Source: Fontibacterium meridianamericanum (GTDB lineage: Bacteria > Pseudomonadota > Alphaproteobacteria > Pelagibacterales > Pelagibacteraceae). Taken from it: a DNA stretch of 64,000 bases. The number at the start of each line of letters is the position of its first letter. The stretch's first letter is position 1. The stretch is from contig CBDDYR010000002.1 of NCBI GenBank assembly GCA_965235635.1, forward strand, positions 62,001-126,000, written 5' to 3'. A model generated the notes under the pieces. It did not search any database and was not told where the DNA came from. It saw only the letters and a list, made by a program, of their open reading frames with translations. A program made the translations under genes and the position numbers. This document shows, piece after piece, positions 1 to 8,514 of this stretch.

Positions 1-92
1 TTATCAACGCAAATAACATTATTGCCAAGGTCTGAAAAACAAACACCGGATACTAAGCCCACATATCCTGTTCCAATAAAACAAATCTTCAT
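1..92 (-). CDS. UDP-glucose 6-dehydrogenase, N-terminal fragment (runs off the window)
   Basis: Only the first 30 codons are present; the gene continues beyond base 1. The translated start, MKICFIGTGYVGLVSGVCF, is the Rossmann-fold dinucleotide-binding loop (GxGYVGL) typical of UDP-glucose/GDP-mannose dehydrogenases. These oxidise UDP-glucose to UDP-glucuronate with NAD+. The gene starts one base after the stop of the galU homologue, whose product makes UDP-glucose, so the pair forms a substrate-product operon for nucleotide-sugar or surface-polysaccharide precursors. UDP-glucose is the likeliest substrate from this context, but GDP-mannose cannot be excluded from 30 residues. Confidence 0.8.
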   Translation of the reverse strand, partial: MKICFIGTGYVGLVSGVCFSDLGNNVICVD

Positions 93-93
93 A

Positions 94-898
94 TTAGAAT
101 TTTTTTAGTGAATTATTATACCCGTTAATAGTTCCACAGTCTAAATAACTTCCAGAAAATATATATCCTATGAATTTATTATCATTGTAAATTAAATTTT
201 TCATCGCATCTGTAATTTGTACCTCGCCAGAAGAACCCTTTTTTGTCTTTTTTAATGAAGAAATTATTTTTCTGGGCAAAATATACCTTCCGATAATTGC
301 ATAATTAGAAGGAGAATTTTTTAAAATGAGGTTTTTCAACTAAATCACTGATAAATAAATTATTATTATTTTTTTTTGAATATTTTACAATTCCATATCT
401 TGATACTTCTGAGCTTTTTACTTTCTTAGCGGCTATAACAGAAGAATGATATTTGTTATGAATATTTATTATTTTTTTTGAACAATTTTCTTTAATGATA
501 ATGTCATCAGGTAAAACTAAAAGAAAAAATTTATCTTTAATAACTGATTGTGCTGCTAATACTGCATCGCCAAGACCTTTTGGTGAATTTTGATAAACAA
601 ATCTAATTTTATTTCTATAACGATCTAAAATTTTTAATTTTTGAATTGACTTATAATCTTTCTTATTTTTTAAGTAATTTAATAAATAAGGATCAGGATA
701 AAGATAATTCTTTATAAATTTTTTTCTTTTAGAGATAATTAAAATAATTTTTTTAATGCCAGCACCCAAACATTCATCCAAAATATGTTCTAGAATTGTT
801 TTATTTCCGAGTGGTAAAAGTTCTTTAGGGAGTATTTTGCTAAATGGGAGAAGTCTTGTTCCTAAACCAGCTAATGGTATTATCGCTTCTTTTATCAT
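94..898 (-). CDS. galU: UTP--glucose-1-phosphate uridylyltransferase (GalU), frameshifted
   Basis: Makes UDP-glucose from UTP and glucose-1-phosphate. The first part (start at 898) shows the nucleotidyltransferase signature AGLGTRLLPFSKILPKELLP near residues 10-29, a PDD motif near residue 130 and the VEKP motif near 188. The reading then breaks: the frame closes after KPHFKKFSF, while the expected continuation NSPSNYAIIGRYIL and GEVQITDAM lies in the next frame. Removing one base from the six-T run at 317-322 (six A on the coding strand) gives one 267-residue protein with KPHFKNSPSNYAIIGRYIL in register, close to the family length. So the gene is either a recent pseudogene, slippage-corrected, or carries a sequencing error; I favour error. 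Divergent from panC with only 24 bases between. Confidence 0.85.
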
Positions 899-922
899 TA
901 AATATTATAGTTAATTTCTTAA

Positions 923-1732
923 ATGAAAATAATTAAAACAGCAAATAAAATAACTTTAGAATTATTAAATAAAAAAAAAATTGGCTTTATCCCGACTATG
1001 GGATGTTTGCATGAAGGACATGTCTCATTAATCCAAAAATCAAAAAAGAAAAAGTTATTAACGGTAGTGAGTATATTCGTAAATCCACTTCAGTTTAATA
1101 ATAAAAAAGATTTTAGAAAATATCCTAAAACTATATTAGCAGATTTAAATATATGTAAAAAAAATAAAGTAGATTATGTCTATCTACCAAGTAAAAAAGA
1201 TATTTATCCTGAAAAAAAAATTATTATCAAAAATAAAATTCATTTTTTTAAAAATTATATGGAAGGTAAATTTAGGCCAGGACATTTTGAGGGAGTTATA
1301 GAGGTGGTTAAAAGATTATTGAATCACGTAAAAACTAATTATCTTTTCCTTGGAAAAAAAGATTATCAACAATTAATTATAATTAAAAAATATTTAAGCA
1401 GTATTAATTCAAAAATAAAAATTATTCCTTGTGAAACTATAAGAGCTAAAAATGGTGTTGCTTTGTCATCTAGGAATAAACTTTTAAATCAAAGTTCATT
1501 AAATATTGCTGGTAAAATTATTAATTTTTTACGAAAAAATAAAAATCATATTATTAGATCTAAAAATAACTCTTATTTTATAAAAAAAATTAAGAATTTT
1601 GGCGCTAAAAAAGTTGATTATTTATCGGCATTTAATTTAAGAAAATTAAAAAAAACTAATAAACCATCAACAAATACCAGAGTATTTCTTGCCTATTATT
1701 TAGGTGGGGTAAGATTGATAGACAACTTTTAA
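923..1732 (+). CDS. panC: Pantothenate synthetase (pantoate--beta-alanine ligase)
   Basis: ATP-dependent condensation of pantoate with beta-alanine, the last step of pantothenate (vitamin B5, coenzyme A precursor) synthesis. The nucleotidyltransferase HIGH-type motif appears as PTMGCLHEGH at residues 24-33, followed by FVNPLQF, by GKKDYQQL near 143-150, and by the KMSKS-like ALSSRN near 175-180. At 269 residues it is slightly short for the family (about 280) but has all core blocks. Its stop shares one base with the lipB start (TAATG), so the two are probably translated from one message. No panB lies nearby in this window. Confidence 0.95.
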   Translation: MKIIKTANKITLELLNKKKIGFIPTMGCLHEGHVSLIQKSKKKKLLTVVSIFVNPLQFNNKKDFRKYPKTILADLNICKKNKVDYVYLPSKKDIYPEKKIIIKNKIHFFKNYMEGKFRPGHFEGVIEVVKRLLNHVKTNYLFLGKKDYQQLIIIKKYLSSINSKIKIIPCETIRAKNGVALSSRNKLLNQSSLNIAGKIINFLRKNKNHIIRSKNNSYFIKKIKNFGAKKVDYLSAFNLRKLKKTNKPSTNTRVFLAYYLGGVRLIDNF

Positions 1733-2373
1733 TGAGTATTAAAACATCCTCTTTTGAAATTAAAATATCAAATAAACCTGTTGGTTATAAAGAAGCAGTA
1801 AATTTTTTAGAAGATAGGGTTTTAAAAGTTCATGCTAACTTAGAAAAGGAACTAATTTGGATATTAGAGCATGATTCAATTTATACAAAAGGGATAAGTG
1901 CATCTGATAATGATTTATTAATGCCAAACTTATTTCCTGTAATTGAAACCAATCGTGGAGGGAAATTTACCTATCATGGTCCTGGACAAAAAATAATTTA
2001 CTTTGTTATAAATCTTAATAAACGTGAAAAAGAAATTAAAGCATTTGTTCGTACTATTGAAAAATGGATTATTTCTATCTTAAAAGATTTTAATATTTCA
2101 TCATATGCTGATCCTAAAAATATAGGTATTTGGGTAAAAAATAATAATGAAGAAAATAAAATTGCAGCAATTGGAATCAAAGTTAAAAAATGGATTGCCT
2201 ATCATGGCTTTTCACTAAATATTAATGTTAATAAATCTGATTATCGGGGAATAATTCCTTGTGGAATATTAAATAAAGGAATTATTAATATTTCTGATTT
2301 ACGAACAATTCCAAATGATGAAGATATTAATAATTCAATAAAAGAAAATTTCTATAAATTATTTAATTCATAA
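1732..2373 (+). CDS. lipB: Octanoyl-[ACP]:protein N-octanoyltransferase (LipB)
   Basis: Transfers octanoate from acyl carrier protein to the lipoyl domains of 2-oxoacid dehydrogenases and the glycine cleavage H protein, the first step of lipoate assembly. The signature RGGKFTYHGPGQ is at residues 75-86. The two catalytic residues of the family are in place: the lysine of NKIAAIG (Lys143) and the cysteine of IIPCGI (Cys177). WIAYHGFSLNINV lies between them. Length 213 fits. Start overlaps the panC stop by one base; the end overlaps the convergent rluC-type gene by about 22 bases. Confidence 0.95.
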   Translation: MSIKTSSFEIKISNKPVGYKEAVNFLEDRVLKVHANLEKELIWILEHDSIYTKGISASDNDLLMPNLFPVIETNRGGKFTYHGPGQKIIYFVINLNKREKEIKAFVRTIEKWIISILKDFNISSYADPKNIGIWVKNNNEENKIAAIGIKVKKWIAYHGFSLNINVNKSDYRGIIPCGILNKGIINISDLRTIPNDEDINNSIKENFYKLFNS

Positions 2374-3282
2374 ATTAACTTTTGCTCTTTGCAAAAATCT
2401 TTAAAATATAATGAAGGGTCTACTTGGTGTGTTATTTTTTTATTATTTAGTGAAAACTCAACTTTATATGCATGAAGCATCAAATGAAGTTCTTTAGATT
2501 TATTTAAGCTTTTATTTGTATATTTTTTTTCTCCAAGTATAGGATGTTTAATAAAACTAAGCTGTCTTCTTAGCTGATGTTTTCTGCCTGTTTCTGGATT
2601 TAACATTAATAAAGAGTAATCTTTTGTCTCAGATATAACCTTGTAGTTAGTTATTGATAGATGAATTTTTTCTTTATTATTTTCTATATAAGCTAAGTTC
2701 ATTTTTTAAAGTTCCTTTCTTATTTTCAAAAATTCCATCTACTATAGCTAAATAACTTTTTTTTATTGTTTGATTTTTGAAATGTTCTGAAAAAAATTTT
2801 GCACTTTTATATGTTTTGCTAATAATTAAAATTCCAGTTGTTTCAGCATCTAATCTATGAACTAAGTGAGGCGTTAAATATTCAGTTTCTTTGAAATTTT
2901 TTAATATATCAAAAATATTTTTTCCTGTTTTAGTTCCAGACTGTACAGCTAAATTGTATGGTTTATTTAAAACAAAATAATGTTCATTTTCAAATAAAAT
3001 ACTACTTTTAATTAAATCGTAATCCTTTTTTGAAGGAAGGTAAGAATATTTTTTTTTGATAATTTTATCATCATTATCAATATCAGCGTAAATCTTAATT
3101 TCATCATTTAACATTATTTTATATGAACTTTTTACCTTTTTTCCATTAACTAAAATTTTTCCTTTCCTTAAAGTTCTCTCAATTAATGATTGGGGTAATG
3201 GTTTGACTTTTTTTTTAAACCATTTGTCGAGGCGAATATTTTCAAAATCTTCTTTAATTTTAAAAATATGTTTTGGTTCCAT
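2352..3282 (-). CDS. rluC: RluA/RluC-family rRNA pseudouridine synthase, frameshifted
   Basis: Isomerises uridines to pseudouridine, probably in 23S rRNA. An N-terminal S4 RNA-binding domain (about residues 15-65, RLDKWF...KVKSSYK) is followed by the catalytic domain with HRLDAETTG at 142-150; Asp145 is the catalytic aspartate. After GTLKNELSLYRK the frame stops, while the continuation LAYIENNKEK...ETGRKHQLRRQL is in the next frame. Deleting one base of the six-T run at 2702-2707 joins both parts into a 309-residue protein, a normal RluC length, including the GRKHQLRRQL block. The start shares one base with the crcB stop. RluC rather than RluD is a guess from length and the S4 domain. Confidence 0.82.
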
Positions 3283-3662
3283 TATGAAATAATATGAATA
3301 ATCTTATCTCCTAAATAAAACATCAATAAACCAAAAAAAACTGAAATAAAAATATAGATAAAAGCTAATAAATAATTTGAACTATTTACAAGATTAAAAA
3401 AATCCTGAGAAAAAGAAGAAAATGTTGTAAATCCTCCTAAAAATCCAATTGTAATATAATTTTTAAAATTTTCATCCATAGATATAAATTTTGTATCAAG
3501 TACACCGGAAACTAAACCAATTAAAAAACAACCTAGTAAATTTACCGTAAGCGTACCAATCGGAAAAATAGTTTGAAATATTTTTGGAGTAATTTGAATA
3601 ACAGAAAATCTTGCTAACGTTCCAAAAGCTCCGAATAAGGCAATTAATAAATAAGACTTCAT
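3282..3662 (-). CDS. crcB: Fluoride ion channel/exporter CrcB (Fluc)
   Basis: Small inner-membrane protein that works as a dual-topology dimer expelling fluoride. The family motif GFLGGFTTFSSF is at residues 73-84 and the conserved Asn in TVNLLGCFLIG is Asn41. Four hydrophobic segments fit the known fold, and 126 residues is the usual length. It follows rplQ by seven bases and overlaps the rluC-type gene by one base, so it is probably read through from the ribosomal block. I see no fluoride riboswitch in front of it; there is no room for one. Confidence 0.92.
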   Translation of the reverse strand: MKSYLLIALFGAFGTLARFSVIQITPKIFQTIFPIGTLTVNLLGCFLIGLVSGVLDTKFISMDENFKNYITIGFLGGFTTFSSFSQDFFNLVNSSNYLLAFIYIFISVFFGLLMFYLGDKIIHIIS

Positions 3663-3669
3663 TAATTGA

Positions 3670-4110
3670 TTATTTACTTAATTGCTGTGCTTCTTCCTTT
3701 GGTTGCTCAGGTTTTTTCTGAACTGGACCTGAGTCTTGTCCTTTTGCATTAAAATCTTTATCTACCAATTCAATATATGCCATTGTTGAATTGTCACCAA
3801 AACGATTTCTTGTTCTAATAATTCTAGAATAACCACCTTTTCTATTTTCGTATCTCTTTGATAAAACGGTTATTAACTTTTCTGCTGAGTCTTCGTTTTG
3901 TAATTTTGATATTAAAGATCTTCTTGCTGACAAATCTTTCTTTTTTCCAATAGTAATAACTTTATCAATTAGTGGCTTTAGTTCTTTAGCTTTTGGTAAA
4001 GTTGTTCTAATTTGCTCATGCTTAATCAAAGAGTTAAGCATATTTTTAAACAAAGCTTTACGATGCTCTGAAGTTCTGTTTAATTTTCTATGAGCAATTT
4101 TGTGTCTCAT
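3670..4110 (-). CDS. rplQ: 50S ribosomal protein L17
   Basis: Large-subunit protein near the exit tunnel. It begins with the highly conserved MRHKIAHRKLNRTSEHR and carries the RRSLISKL and YENRKGGYSRI blocks. The L17 core ends near residue 120; a charged, proline/glutamine-rich tail (DSGPVQKKPEQPKEEAQQ) follows, giving 146 residues against 127 in E. coli. Gene order rpsM-rpsK-rpoA-rplQ is the standard alpha operon, with five bases between rpoA and this gene. Confidence 0.98.
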   Translation of the reverse strand: MRHKIAHRKLNRTSEHRKALFKNMLNSLIKHEQIRTTLPKAKELKPLIDKVITIGKKKDLSARRSLISKLQNEDSAEKLITVLSKRYENRKGGYSRIIRTRNRFGDNSTMAYIELVDKDFNAKGQDSGPVQKKPEQPKEEAQQLSK

Positions 4111-4115
4111 TATTT

Positions 4116-5129
4116 TTAATAGTTATCTTCTAATTTTTTGGAAAGCTCTGCAATGTTTTCTGGTGGCCAATTTGGAACTTCCATTCCAAGGTATAATGAC
4201 ATTGTTGTAAGAACTTCTTTAATTTCATTTAACGATTTTCTTCCAAAATTAGGAGTTCTTAACATTTCGCTTTCACTTTTTTGAACTAAATCGCCTATAT
4301 AAATAATATTATCATTTTTTAGACAATTCATTGATCTTACCGAAAGTTCTAATTCATCAACTCTTCTAAGTAGATTTCTATTAAATTCTGGTTCTGAAGG
4401 TTTTTTCTCTTGAATTGTCGCAACTGGCTCATCAAAGTTTACAAACATAGCTAACTGATCTTGTAAAATTCTAGCCGCAAAAGCTACAGCATCTTCTGCT
4501 GATACTGATCCATTGGTTTCAACTTCCATAGTTAACTTATCATAATCTAACGTTAACCCTTCTCTTGCATTAGATACATTATAAGAGACTCTCTTAACTG
4601 GACTAAAAACAGCATCAATTGCTATTAATCCTAATGGTGAATTACTAGCTTTATTTCTGTCTGCTGGGACGTAACCTTTTCCTGTATTTACAGTTAATTC
4701 CATATGAAATTTAGTTTTTTCATCTAGGTTACAAATTACTAGATCAGGATTTAATATTTCAATATCTGAATTTGGGGTAATCATTTTCGCTTTAATTTCA
4801 CCAGGACCTTTGGCATCTAAGATTAATTTTTTTGGTCCCGAAGTTTTTAAATTTAAAGCTAATGCTTTTACGTTAAGAACGATGTCAGTAACATCTTCTC
4901 TAACTCCATCTATTGATGAGAATTCATGAAGTACACCATCAATTTGAATTGCGGTAACAGCTGTGCCCTGAACTGAAGATAATAAAACTCTTCTTAATGC
5001 ATTTCCTAAAGTAAGCGCATATCCTTTTTCTAGGGGTTCTGCGATAATCTTTGCGTGTTTCTTATCTTCGCTTTGTGTAATATTTAATTTTGATGGCTTT
5101 ATAAGTTCTTTCCAATTTTTATCTATCAA
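4116..5129 (-). CDS. rpoA: DNA-directed RNA polymerase subunit alpha
   Basis: Assembly platform of RNA polymerase. The N-terminal dimerisation domain covers about residues 1-235 (LGNALRRVLLSS near 42-53, the AAR segment near 218). The C-terminal domain, about 255-320, has the helix-hairpin-helix LELSVRSMNCLKNDNI and TPNFGRKSLNEIKEVL used for UP-element and activator contacts. Total length 337 is typical of alphaproteobacteria. It sits between rpsK and rplQ in the alpha operon. Confidence 0.98.
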   Translation of the reverse strand: MIDKNWKELIKPSKLNITQSEDKKHAKIIAEPLEKGYALTLGNALRRVLLSSVQGTAVTAIQIDGVLHEFSSIDGVREDVTDIVLNVKALALNLKTSGPKKLILDAKGPGEIKAKMITPNSDIEILNPDLVICNLDEKTKFHMELTVNTGKGYVPADRNKASNSPLGLIAIDAVFSPVKRVSYNVSNAREGLTLDYDKLTMEVETNGSVSAEDAVAFAARILQDQLAMFVNFDEPVATIQEKKPSEPEFNRNLLRRVDELELSVRSMNCLKNDNIIYIGDLVQKSESEMLRTPNFGRKSLNEIKEVLTTMSLYLGMEVPNWPPENIAELSKKLEDNY

Positions 5130-5153
5130 GTTACTTCTCCTATTTAGTTATTA

Positions 5154-5624
5154 TTAAACGCGTCTTTTCTTTGGAGGCCTACAACCATTGTGTGGCATCG
5201 GACTCATATCTTTAATAGAGGTAATCTTAAAACCTCTAGCTTGTAATGCTCGTAAAGCAGTTTCACGACCTGAGCCAGGTCCTTTTACTTCTACAGTAAT
5301 ATTTTTTAGTCCATGTTCTAAGGCTTTTCCTGCAGCATCATCGGCTGCAACCTGTGCTGCATATGGTGTAGATTTTCTTGAACCTTTAAATCCTTTTGAT
5401 CCTGCTGATGACCAAGAAATCACATTACCTTGCTTATCTGTAATAGTAACAATAGTATTATTGAAAGTCGCATTTACATAAACGTTTCCATTTACTACGT
5501 TCTTTTTTTCTTTTTTTTTAACTTTTATTTTTTTTTTTATTCCAGCATCTTGCTTAGCATCTTTTGCTGGTGCAGCGGCGTCGACTTTGGGTTTTTTATC
5601 TTTAATATTTTTATCTTCAGCCAT
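5154..5624 (-). CDS. rpsK: 30S ribosomal protein S11 with N-terminal extension
   Basis: Small-subunit platform protein. The conserved core starts near residue 44 (NVVNGNVYVNATFNNTIVTI) and ends with HNGCRPPKKRRV. In front of it is an extension of about 40 residues that is almost only Lys, Asp, Ala and Glu, giving 156 residues against 129 in E. coli. The ATG at 5624 is four bases after the rpsM stop. A shorter product would need an internal non-ATG start, since no in-frame ATG lies between the extension and the core, so the extension is probably real. It is probably disordered. Confidence 0.96.
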   Translation of the reverse strand: MAEDKNIKDKKPKVDAAAPAKDAKQDAGIKKKIKVKKKEKKNVVNGNVYVNATFNNTIVTITDKQGNVISWSSAGSKGFKGSRKSTPYAAQVAADDAAGKALEHGLKNITVEVKGPGSGRETALRALQARGFKITSIKDMSPMPHNGCRPPKKRRV

Positions 5625-5628
5625 TGAA

Positions 5629-6009
5629 TTATTTCATACTAGTTAATTTTTTTCCTGCAATCGCAATAGCTTTTCCTTTTCTAGTTCTTGCATTCGAATG
5701 CGTTCTCTGTCCTCTTACGGGAAGTCGTTTTCTATGTCTCGATCCTCTATACGTTCCTAAATCTTTTAGTCTTTTAATATCTAAAGATACGTTTCTTCTA
5801 AGGTCTCCTTCAACTGAATATTTACTATCAATAAATTCTCTAATTTTAAGAACTTCATCATCTGTAAGTGCGTTTGTTCTTTTATGTTTATCTATTTTAA
5901 GTTCATTACAAATATCATTTGCTGTTTTGTCTCCAATACCATGAATATAAGTAAGGGCTGTTTTAACAACTTTATTTTGAGGAATATTCACTCCAGCTAT
6001 ACGAGCCAT
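5629..6009 (-). CDS. rpsM: 30S ribosomal protein S13
   Basis: Head protein of the small subunit contacting the P-site tRNA and the intersubunit bridge. Helix-two-turn-helix near residues 15-45 (ALTYIHGIGDKTANDI) and the basic C-terminus VRGQRTHSNARTRKGKAIAIAG are diagnostic. Length 126. First gene of the alpha-operon part, 55 bases downstream of adk; that gap is a possible place for an internal promoter, but I see no convincing hexamers. Confidence 0.98.
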   Translation of the reverse strand: MARIAGVNIPQNKVVKTALTYIHGIGDKTANDICNELKIDKHKRTNALTDDEVLKIREFIDSKYSVEGDLRRNVSLDIKRLKDLGTYRGSRHRKRLPVRGQRTHSNARTRKGKAIAIAGKKLTSMK

Positions 6010-6064
6010 AAATTAAAAAATCTATTTTTGAAAAAATGCGATTATATGAATCAAGTAATCAAAG

Positions 6065-6718
6065 TCAACTGCGTATGGCACGGATTATTGTAAATAATTG
6101 ATCACTTATTGCATTAATTTCCTGCATTCCATCTATATTTTTCATAATTCCTTTTTTTAAGTAAAAATCTAACACCGGAAAAGTTTTTTCATCATAAGTT
6201 TTTAATCTTTTAACAATCGTCTCTTCATTATCATCTGATCTTGTAATAAGTTTTCTTTGTCCGCAATCTTTTAATTCACAATTTTTTGGCGGGTCAAAAA
6301 AAGTGTTAAATGTTTTATTACAGACTGAACAAGTTACTCTACCGGTAATTCTTTTAACCAAAATTTGATTATCAACTTTTAAATTGAGAGCTAAACTCAT
6401 TTGTTGATTATATTTTTTTAATAAATTATCTAAACTTTTTGCTTGTTCTATATTTCTTGGAAAACCATCAAAAATTATTCTGTTTTTATACTGTGAATTA
6501 GAAATTTTATTTTCAATTAAATTATTAATAATTTCATCAGAAACCAATCCACCAGATTTCATAATATCTTCAATTTTATTTCCAAAATCTGTTTTTTTAC
6601 TAACTTCTTCTCTAAGTAAATCTCCTGTAGATAATTGAAATAAATTAAATTCTTTAACTAATCGAGTTGATTGAGTTCCTTTTCCTGCTCCTGGAGGACC
6701 AAAAATGACAAGATTCAT
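6065..6718 (-). CDS. adk: Adenylate kinase (Zn-lid type)
   Basis: Interconverts ATP + AMP and 2 ADP. P-loop GPPGAGKGTQ at residues 7-16, AMP site STGDLLRE and DGFPRN. The long LID carries four cysteines, CSVC then about 15 residues then NCELKDC, the pattern of zinc-binding adenylate kinases. Arg/Asp of TRSDDNEET follow. Length 217. The start shares one base with the secY stop, and secY-adk-rpsM is a common bacterial arrangement. Confidence 0.96.
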   Translation of the reverse strand: MNLVIFGPPGAGKGTQSTRLVKEFNLFQLSTGDLLREEVSKKTDFGNKIEDIMKSGGLVSDEIINNLIENKISNSQYKNRIIFDGFPRNIEQAKSLDNLLKKYNQQMSLALNLKVDNQILVKRITGRVTCSVCNKTFNTFFDPPKNCELKDCGQRKLITRSDDNEETIVKRLKTYDEKTFPVLDFYLKKGIMKNIDGMQEINAISDQLFTIIRAIRS

Positions 6719-8028
6719 TAGCGATTAAATTTTGTTTTTTTAATTAAACTTTCATACTGTTGGCTCATTAATCTTGTCTGTACTTGTGCAACTGTATCCA
6801 TTGCAACTACTGCTACGATAAGAAGTGAAGTTCCTCCTAAATAAAATGGAATTGGATAATTTGCGATAATAAATTCTGGTAATAGACAAATTACAACTAA
6901 ATATAATGATCCAATCGCAGTTAGCTTTAAAAGAAGTTGATCTATAAATTGCTCTGTTTGTTCCCCTGGTCTTATTCCAGGAACAAACCCACCATACTTT
7001 CTTAAATTTTCTGCTGTTTCTTTAGGATTAAAAATTATTGAAGTATAAAAGAATGAAAAAAATATTATGCCAGCTGCATAAATAATCATATACAAAGGTT
7101 TTCCTTGCCCAAGCATTGAAGTAATACCTACAACAAATTCATTAGAAGACGAAGTTAAGTTAGAAATTGTAATTGGTAAAATTAAAAGTGCCGATGCGAA
7201 AATTGCCGGTATAACACCCGCTGTGTTCACCTTTAATGGCAGATGAGAAGCTTCTCCTCCATATAATTTATTTCCTACCTGTCTTTTTGGATAATGAATT
7301 AAAATTTTTCTTTGTGCACGCTCAACAAAAACAATAAAATAAATAGCAGCAACAAGAATAGTTATAATAATTAATATGGCTCCTGCTGAAATAGCCCCTG
7401 TTCTTCCTAACTCAAAAGTAGAAGCTAATGCACCTGGAATTTCAGCTACAATACCTGCAAAAATAATCAAAGAAATACCATTGCCAATACCTCTTGCAGT
7501 AATTTGTTCACCAAGCCACATTAAAAACATTGTTCCTGTTAGCAAAGTGATTGTGGTTACTAATCTAAAGTAAAAACCTGACTCTAAAACAATCCCTTGA
7601 GAATTTTCTAAACTCACTGCTACACCATATCCTTGAACTAGTGCCAAAAGAACTGTGCCATATCTAGTATATTGAGTAATTTTTCTTCTTCCAATTTCTC
7701 CTGAATTTTTTAAATTTTTAAAATAATCAGTAACGCCGGTTAATAATTGAATAATAATAGATGAAGAAATGTAAGGCATAATACCTAAAGCAAAAATTGC
7801 CATTCTTGATACAGCTCCACCTGCAAATAAATTAAACATTCCAAGTAAAGATCTTTGATTATTGGATATCAAACCTTTTAAGGCTTGAGCATCAATGCCT
7901 GGTAAAGGGACATAGGTACAAAATCTGTAAACAATTAAGATAAATAAAGTGTAAAAAATTCTTCTTTTAAGATCGTCTAAGGATGAATTTGACTTTAAAG
8001 AGTCAACTGAGGCAAAAGAACTAGACAT
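6718..8028 (-). CDS. secY: Preprotein translocase subunit SecY
   Basis: Core of the inner-membrane protein-conducting channel. About ten hydrophobic segments; the plug/TM2 region IYRFCTYVPLPGIDAQ and MPYISSSIIIQLL, and the cytoplasmic loop KYGGFVPGIRPGEQTEQFI near residue 345 that binds ribosome and SecA. Length 436 is normal. It follows rplO by five bases. There is no rpmJ (L36) between secY and rpsM here. SecE lies about 23 kb upstream in the same direction (30966-31151). Confidence 0.98.
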   Translation of the reverse strand: MSSSFASVDSLKSNSSLDDLKRRIFYTLFILIVYRFCTYVPLPGIDAQALKGLISNNQRSLLGMFNLFAGGAVSRMAIFALGIMPYISSSIIIQLLTGVTDYFKNLKNSGEIGRRKITQYTRYGTVLLALVQGYGVAVSLENSQGIVLESGFYFRLVTTITLLTGTMFLMWLGEQITARGIGNGISLIIFAGIVAEIPGALASTFELGRTGAISAGAILIIITILVAAIYFIVFVERAQRKILIHYPKRQVGNKLYGGEASHLPLKVNTAGVIPAIFASALLILPITISNLTSSSNEFVVGITSMLGQGKPLYMIIYAAGIIFFSFFYTSIIFNPKETAENLRKYGGFVPGIRPGEQTEQFIDQLLLKLTAIGSLYLVVICLLPEFIIANYPIPFYLGGTSLLIVAVVAMDTVAQVQTRLMSQQYESLIKKTKFNR

Positions 8029-8033
8029 AAAAA

Positions 8034-8510
8034 CTATTTAGCCTCTGCTTGTTTCAATAAATTAACGCTACCGCCTGCTTTTTCAATTTTAGTTTTAGCT
8101 GATGCGCTTATTTGATGTGCCTCTATTTGTATTTTTGATTTGATTTCACCGTTACCTAAGATTTTTAGTTTTTTAAAATTATTTTTAATATTTTTAACTT
8201 TTCTAAGGCTATCTAATGTGACTTTAGAAGAAGTATCTAATTTCTTTTTTTCTATTAAATGCTGAATATCATTTAAATTAATAATCATTTGATCGTATGA
8301 ATGTTTTTTTATAATTGCATTAAAACCTCTTTTGGGAAGTCTTCTGTAAAGAGGCATTTGACCCCCTTCAAAACTTTTAATAGATACACCTGATCTTGCT
8401 TTTTGACCTTTAACACCGCGACCAGCAGTTTTTCCTTTTCCAGAGCCGATCCCTCTAGCGTATCTTTTTGCTTTTTTATAAAGAGAAACGTTTAAAGTAT
8501 TTAATTTCAT
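8034..8510 (-). CDS. rplO: 50S ribosomal protein L15
   Basis: Late-assembly large-subunit protein. Glycine/lysine-rich N-terminus GKGKTAGRGVKGQKARSG near residues 24-41 and GGQMPLYRRLPKRGF confirm it. Length 158, typical. It follows rpsE by four bases; in most bacteria rpmD (L30) lies between these two genes, and it is missing here. Confidence 0.97.
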   Translation of the reverse strand: MKLNTLNVSLYKKAKRYARGIGSGKGKTAGRGVKGQKARSGVSIKSFEGGQMPLYRRLPKRGFNAIIKKHSYDQMIINLNDIQHLIEKKKLDTSSKVTLDSLRKVKNIKNNFKKLKILGNGEIKSKIQIEAHQISASAKTKIEKAGGSVNLLKQAEAK

Positions 8511-8514
8511 AATT

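Noticed and set aside
317..322. Programmed ribosomal frameshifting as the explanation for galU
   Set aside because: No known +1 signal is visible (no rare slow codon followed by a stop at the shift), and similar breaks in rluC and purL at unlike sequences argue for error or mutation instead.
94..339. The 3' part of galU as an independent protein
   Set aside because: It contains only the C-terminal GalU blocks and begins at a chance ATG just after the frameshift; the same holds for 2352-2702 and the rluC-type gene.
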